Source: Trametes villosa (lineage: Eukaryota > Basidiomycota > Agaricomycetes > Polyporales > Polyporaceae). From it: DNA of 64,000 bases. This document shows, piece after piece, positions 59,796-64,000 of this stretch. Position 1 is the first letter of the stretch; each line of letters opens with the position of its first letter. The stretch covers positions 496,001 through 560,000 of the forward strand of contig PUDQ02000033.1 of assembly GCA_002964805.2 (NCBI GenBank). Reading direction: 5' to 3'. A model generated the notes under the pieces. The model saw only the letters and a list, made by a program, of their open reading frames with translations, did no database searches and was not told the origin of the DNA. Both the position numbers and the translations under genes were made by a program.

Positions 59796-61170
59796 CTACT
59801 TCTTGTTCTGTAGAACGACGACTGCGACGACGATGGCGATGATAATGAGGATAATGATGCAGAGGATGAAGCAGATCCAGCGCTTCTTGCGCGCTGACCG
59901 TGCCGAGTCAACGGCTTTCTGCGTGTAGTTCAGGCTGTGACGATTGTATGAGCGGCGCCTCGGCGGTCAAACGAAGCAATAGATCACATACCCGGTCTCA
60001 ACGTCCTTTTCAACATCCTTGACGGTGTCGTTGATGACTGTGATCTGTTCATCCTGCTGTTCTACCAATATGCTCATCTGCAGGGCATAGGGCGTAAGGC
60101 ACGTTGTTTCAACTGCAATTTGATCATATCACCCACGTCGTTGAATAGCTGGGCGAGCTCGGTGAGCGTCTTCTCGATCTTCTTAATGTCTGCGTGACGC
60201 TCCTGCACTTCGCGGTAGGCAGACCGTGCCTCGCCGTAGCGGTTGGAGTTCATCAGAGCCTGAGAGAAGATCTGGCCGCCCTGGTCATCGTCGACCACTG
60301 CCTTGACCTCCTCGGGCGAAGCGTCAGGTTTCACTGAGGGCAGACAAATGAGCACCAGAACACCCAGGCCGCGCACAAACACCGCTTACCGATCTTGTAC
60401 TGGCGTTCCAAACGCTGCTTGTACTTTTGCCTGTACTGCTGCTCTACCGTCTGGTAATTTTGGATCGCCTCCATGAACTTCTGCTTCACCAAACCGGTCT
60501 ATACCACGAGGCACCCTAATATTAGCGACGACGCCCCTGCGCAATGAGCGTCCAAAACGCACCTGCTGCTTGCGGATCTCGCCGTCGCGCCCGCTGCCGC
60601 CCTGCTTCTGGAGCGACTTGATCCTCCGGCGGAGCACGTTGCTGAGCGCGCTCGTGTCCGCGACGAGGTCCTCGAGCTGCTGGTTCACGCGCTGCGTCGC
60701 GCCGTCGTCCGTCGCGTTGAGCGAGCGCGAGTGCGTGTCCGAGATGCGCGCGACGTTGTCGTTGAACGTGCGGATGTCGTCCTGGATCGACGCAATCTCG
60801 TTGTAGAACGCGGCCATGCCGTCCGCGCCGACGCCCGCGGTCAGGTTCGTCGTGCTCGCCATGTCCTTGCCCGACTCGTAGCTCGGGTTGTCGTCCTGCT
60901 GCGCGTACGGGTTCGCCGCCCGCGCGCGCGAGCGGTAGTCCAGGTTCGACTGCATCGGGTACGAGTCCCTGTGATTGGTCGCAGGGGTTGGTATACATGA
61001 GGAGGGGGCGTGGTTGCTAGCGTGCACTCACGTATTGGTGTTCGCCGCTCCGCCCTGCTGCTGGGCCTATTACGCGACAACATGAGCCACCGAGACTCTC
61101 TCACACCATCAAAAAGCGGGTAGACGGCATGTCGACTCACCCTGAGTGCTGCGAGTCTGTCTCTGGCCAT
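59796..61170 (-). CDS. SSO1: Plasma membrane syntaxin, Sso1/Sso2 type t-SNARE
   Basis: Qa-SNARE for exocytic vesicle fusion. Exons give the short N-peptide MARDRLAALRAQQQ, the Habc helices (AFYNEIASIQDDIRTFNDNV; LEDLVADTSALSNVLRRRIK; NYQTVEQQYRQKYKQRLERQ) and the linker. The SNARE motif spans REVQERHADIKKIEKTLTEL to EKDVETGLNYTQKAVDSARS, with the zero-layer Gln in VEQQDEQI. The tail anchor is FILCIILIIIAIVVAVVVLQ followed by NKK and stop. Seven introns are inferred. Start ATG 61170 opens an exon that splices to AQQQGGAANT. The length, a little over 300 residues, is typical. Confidence 0.93.
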
Positions 61171-61661
61171 GGTGGGTAGGTGGGTATTAGGTGGTAGTGA
61201 GAGTAGACGTAGGCGTAGTCAAGCTGGAAACAAAGCGACAGGAGCAGGCAGCAGCACTCAATGCTGCGTCGGGCGGGGGCCGGGGAAGAGGGTCGCTGAG
61301 AAGGCGGGAAAAGGGGTATGAAGGATAAGGATTGAAAAGGCCTTGAGAGGAGGTCGGGGAGCGGCGGTAAGGGCAGTGTTGTGTTGGCGGTGTGAGAGCC
61401 GCTGTCTGGCTGATAGACGCCGCCCCAGCGCGTCGGTCTCGCTCTGCGCGCGCAACGCCGCAAACCCTATCCGGCTGGGGCCAAACCCTTCCCTGCGGGC
61501 ATCGCCCGCAGGCCGTCGAAGCGCAGACAAATACACTGGATAGCTCCGCAGTGTGCATACTACAGCCCGGGTCCTTTGTGGCTATCCTACGGGTACACGG
61601 GGCTCGCATACGCTGAACCATACATTCATTTTGGTGGCAGTCCTCCTCAGAGACGGACCGC
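61171..61661. other. Syntaxin promoter and ARG4 3' flank
   Basis: About 490 bases. No gene recognised. Confidence 0.5.
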
Positions 61662-63485
61662 TCAATCGGCAATGGCATCCCGCAGGACAGCGATCTGCCG
61701 CTCGAGCATCTTGCGGCTGGGCCCGCCAATCGACTGCCGCCGCTCGACGCTCGCCTCGAAGTCGAACACCTTGAAGACGTCCTCCTCGAACTTGTCGTGC
61801 AGGCCGCGGAAGTCCTGCAGCGAGAGCTGGTCGAGCTGGCACTGCCGCGCCTCCGCGAGTGCCACCGCGCGCCCTGAGACGTGATGCGTCTCGCGGAACG
61901 GGATCTGGATTGCGCCCGCGGCGGGGGAACGTCGGTCAGTGAGCGCGCATTGCCGGTACCGCTGCCCGAACATACCCCTTTCCGGACCAAGTACTCTGCG
62001 AGGTCGGTCGCGAGCACGTCCATGGTCAGCGCAGCCCGCATCTTCGCGCCGTGCACCTGGTGGAGAGTCCGATGAGCGGCTGACCGCGGACGCATAGCCC
62101 GGCTGCGCGCACCTCCATGGTGGCGACCACGCCCTCCGCGATCTGGAACGAGGCCGACACGGTGTCGACGGCGTCAAACAGCGGCTCCTTGTCTTCCTGC
62201 AGATCCTTGTTGTACGTTGACGGCAGGCCCTTCAGTGTCATCAAGAACCCGGACATCTGCAAACAGCGAGGATCAGGCCAGGGAACCAGGCGAAATGGGC
62301 GATCGCGATGAGTGCTTAATGAACGACTTACGTTGCCAAACACACGGCCAGACTTGCCGCGGAGCAGCTCTAGCGAATCGGGGTTCTTCTTTTGCGGCAT
62401 GATGCTCGAGCCAGTGCTGCGACACACGGGAGGTCGTGTTAGCAAATTGCCGACAGGAAGCCGGAATGAAAATCGGGCTTGCCTGTATGCATCACTCAGG
62501 GAGACGAAGCCGAACTCAGCGGTCGAGTATATGATGAGGTCCTCCGCCATCCGGCTGACGTGTGTCATCGCGAGGCTCGCCCACATCAAGAACTCCACGA
62601 TGAAGTCGCGGTCGCTCACGCCGTACATGCTGTTCTCGGCCACCGACTCGAAGCCAAGCTCCCTCGCGAGGAACTCGCGGTCGACAGCAAACGGGTTGCC
62701 CGCGAGAGCGCCGGAACCGAGGGGGAGGACGGATACGCGGGGGATGAGCTGCTGCAGGCGCTCCAGGTCTGCGCGGAAGGAGAACGCGTGCGAGAGGAGG
62801 AAGTGGGACCACCGAATGGGTTGTCCACGCTACGAACGGTCATCAACATACAGGCAGGCATATTGTGGGTTGGTGCTCACCTGCAGGTGAGTGTAACCCG
62901 GCATGAGGATGTCTTTCTCCTTGTCCGCACGTTCCACCATCACGCGGATGAGGTCCTTCAGACCTTTCTCCACGGCCCGCACCTCCCCGAGGAGCCAAAG
63001 ACGCATGTCCGTGGCGACCTGGTCGTTCCGCGAGCGGCCAGTGTGGAGCTTCCCGCCAAGAGGACCAATGAGTTCAGTAAGTCGGCGCTCGTTAGCGGTG
63101 TGGATGTCCTCATCGTCGGCTTGAATTTGGAACTGTAACACCATTGAGTTCAAAGGTAAGCTCGGTATAAGTCGCGCTCACCGTGCCCTGCTCCCACTCT
63201 TTACCCACAGTGGTGAGGCCATCCACGATCTTGTTCTGCTCGTCCGCGGTCAAGATGCCCACTTGTGCCAACGCTTTCGCGTACGCGATCGAGCCCGCAA
63301 TGTCAGCGGCGTACATGCGCTTATCATAACGCAGCGACTGGTTGAACTCGTGCATACTGCGAGCATCCGCCACAAGCATCAGCTCCCAGTGTGGGGTGCA
63401 GTTGACCAGAAGGTACTCACAGAGGATCGGTCTTGCCCGTAAAGCGGCCTCCCCATAGCTTCTGTTTTGTGGGCTGCGCAGACAT
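61662..63485 (-). CDS. ARG4: Argininosuccinate lyase
   Basis: Splits argininosuccinate into arginine and fumarate, the last step of arginine synthesis. Conserved pieces in order: [95 protein letters not shown], the superfamily signature [36 protein letters not shown] and [18 protein letters not shown]. The catalytic Ser lies in [10 protein letters not shown] and the His in YTHLQ-RAQP. Eight or nine introns split the gene. The product is about 465 residues, the usual length. The stop is at 61662. Candidate amino acid control sites lie just upstream of the start. Confidence 0.95.
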
Positions 63486-63864
63486 GTTGTGTTATGCTAA
63501 TATGGTGGTTTTGGTCAACCAGTAACTGAAAGATAGGTAGAGCCTGAGTCAAAGTGGCGGCGATCGAGCATGCACCTCTAAACTCAGATCTCGATCTCAG
63601 ATGACTCGCGACGCGTCGCGGGCGCTTGGCAATGGAACTTGGGATAAACGCGTCGTGGTCGCTCTCAGCCTCGCAGAAATTCACGTTCAGCATCTGCGTA
63701 GCTAATGACTGCAAGGGTGTGTAAATGCACTATAAGCCTTTTTGAAGCCGCGCTTATAGCGTGTGAGATTAAGTTTAAGTTATAGGCAGCGTTGCTTTAA
63801 GATACAGGGGGTAGAGCGATGACCGTGGATAAACATCGATCGCCGATACATGTACAGGCTGCGG
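63486..63864. other. ARG4 promoter region
   Basis: Short gap to the next minus-strand gene. Contains the candidate amino acid control elements listed separately. Confidence 0.5.
63545..63551. promoter_or_regulatory. General amino acid control element (Gcn4/CpcA type)
   Basis: A perfect palindromic TGAGTCA lies 60 bases upstream of the ARG4 start codon, with a near-match TGACTCG at 63602-63608. Gcn4 and CpcA/CPC1 bind this core at arginine genes in other fungi, so induction under amino acid starvation is likely. The core alone is expected by chance about once per 8 kb. Confidence 0.5.
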
Positions 63865-64000
63865 TTAGGGATGTAACGCGTTCAAGACCATGAAGGATAC
63901 TGCGGCGAACAGGGTTGAGGCGGCATAAATCAGAACACGGATGTTGAACGGGTTCTCGGTTAAGAAAGGGTATGGGACTGAGGGGAACGGAAATGTCAGT
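63865..64000 (-). CDS. 3' end of a small hydrophobic protein gene, cut by the window edge
   Basis: Minus-strand frame reading FLTENPFNIRVLIYAASTLF then AAVSFMVLNALHP and TAA at 63865-63867. One membrane span close to the C-terminus suggests a tail-anchored or small organelle membrane protein. An acceptor-like TCAG lies before the exon. Family not recognised; the rest lies beyond 64000. Confidence 0.5.
   Translation of the reverse strand, partial: LTFPFPSVPYPFLTENPFNIRVLIYAASTLFAAVSFMVLNALHP

Overview
The window is genomic DNA of a filamentous basidiomycete, most likely an Agaricomycete. It is GC-rich, its genes are broken by many introns of about 45-65 nt, and the proteins (GH55 and GH5 glucanases, CHORD protein, GOGAT, LST8, ECO1, PIG-H, IST1) are fungal or eukaryotic in type. 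I cannot name the species. All product calls come from reading translated exons by eye; no database was searched. Exon borders were inferred from GT/GC...AG signals and frame continuity.

Layout. 1-5.3 kb: no convincing gene. 5.4-9.1 kb (+): secreted GH55 exo-beta-1,3-glucanase with about 20 introns. 9.6-10.8 kb (+): ECO1 cohesin acetyltransferase. 11.3-18.2 kb (-): NAD(P)H glutamate synthase GLT1. 19.8-21.3 kb (-): LST8, a TOR complex subunit. 22.3-22.7 kb (+): a tiny four-exon gene. 23.4-24.9 kb (+): DUF1776/SDR-like protein. 25.0-26.0 kb (-): ALKBH7-like dioxygenase. 26.3-27.6 kb (+): mitochondrial-carrier-like protein. 27.6-30.9 kb: gene-poor. 30.9-34 kb: CHORD-CS co-chaperone (+), a 108-residue probable mitochondrial protein (-), a Doc/Fic-fold gene (+), then a decayed second copy of the CHORD 3' end. 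34.0-37.1 kb (-): mitochondrial IF-2. 38.6-40.6 kb (-): GH5 exo-beta-1,3-glucanase, divergent from PIG-H/GPI15 (+, 41.1-41.9 kb). 42.0-46.4 kb (-): IST1 (ESCRT-III regulator) apparently spliced in frame to a TBC domain. 46.9-48.0 kb (-): five-TM membrane protein. 49.3-53.8 kb (-): HEAT-repeat PP4 regulatory-subunit-like protein. 54.8-57.1 kb (-): aspartate aminotransferase. 58.2-58.5 kb (-): small AN1 zinc finger protein. 59.8-61.2 kb (-): Sso1-type syntaxin. 61.7-63.5 kb (-): argininosuccinate lyase. The right edge clips the 3' end of another minus-strand gene.

Most genes are housekeeping and do not form an obvious pathway cluster. Three enzymes of nitrogen flow (GLT1, aspartate aminotransferase, ARG4) and three membrane-traffic factors (IST1, TBC, Sso1) lie in one window, which I treat as probably coincidental. 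The observations I rate highest are the IST1-TBC junction, where intron retention would give IST1 alone and splicing a fusion; the relic duplicate of the CHORD 3' end beyond the Doc-family gene; three GC-AG introns; 18-nt and 11-nt micro-exons in the GH55 gene; and the tiny four-exon gene at 22.3 kb.
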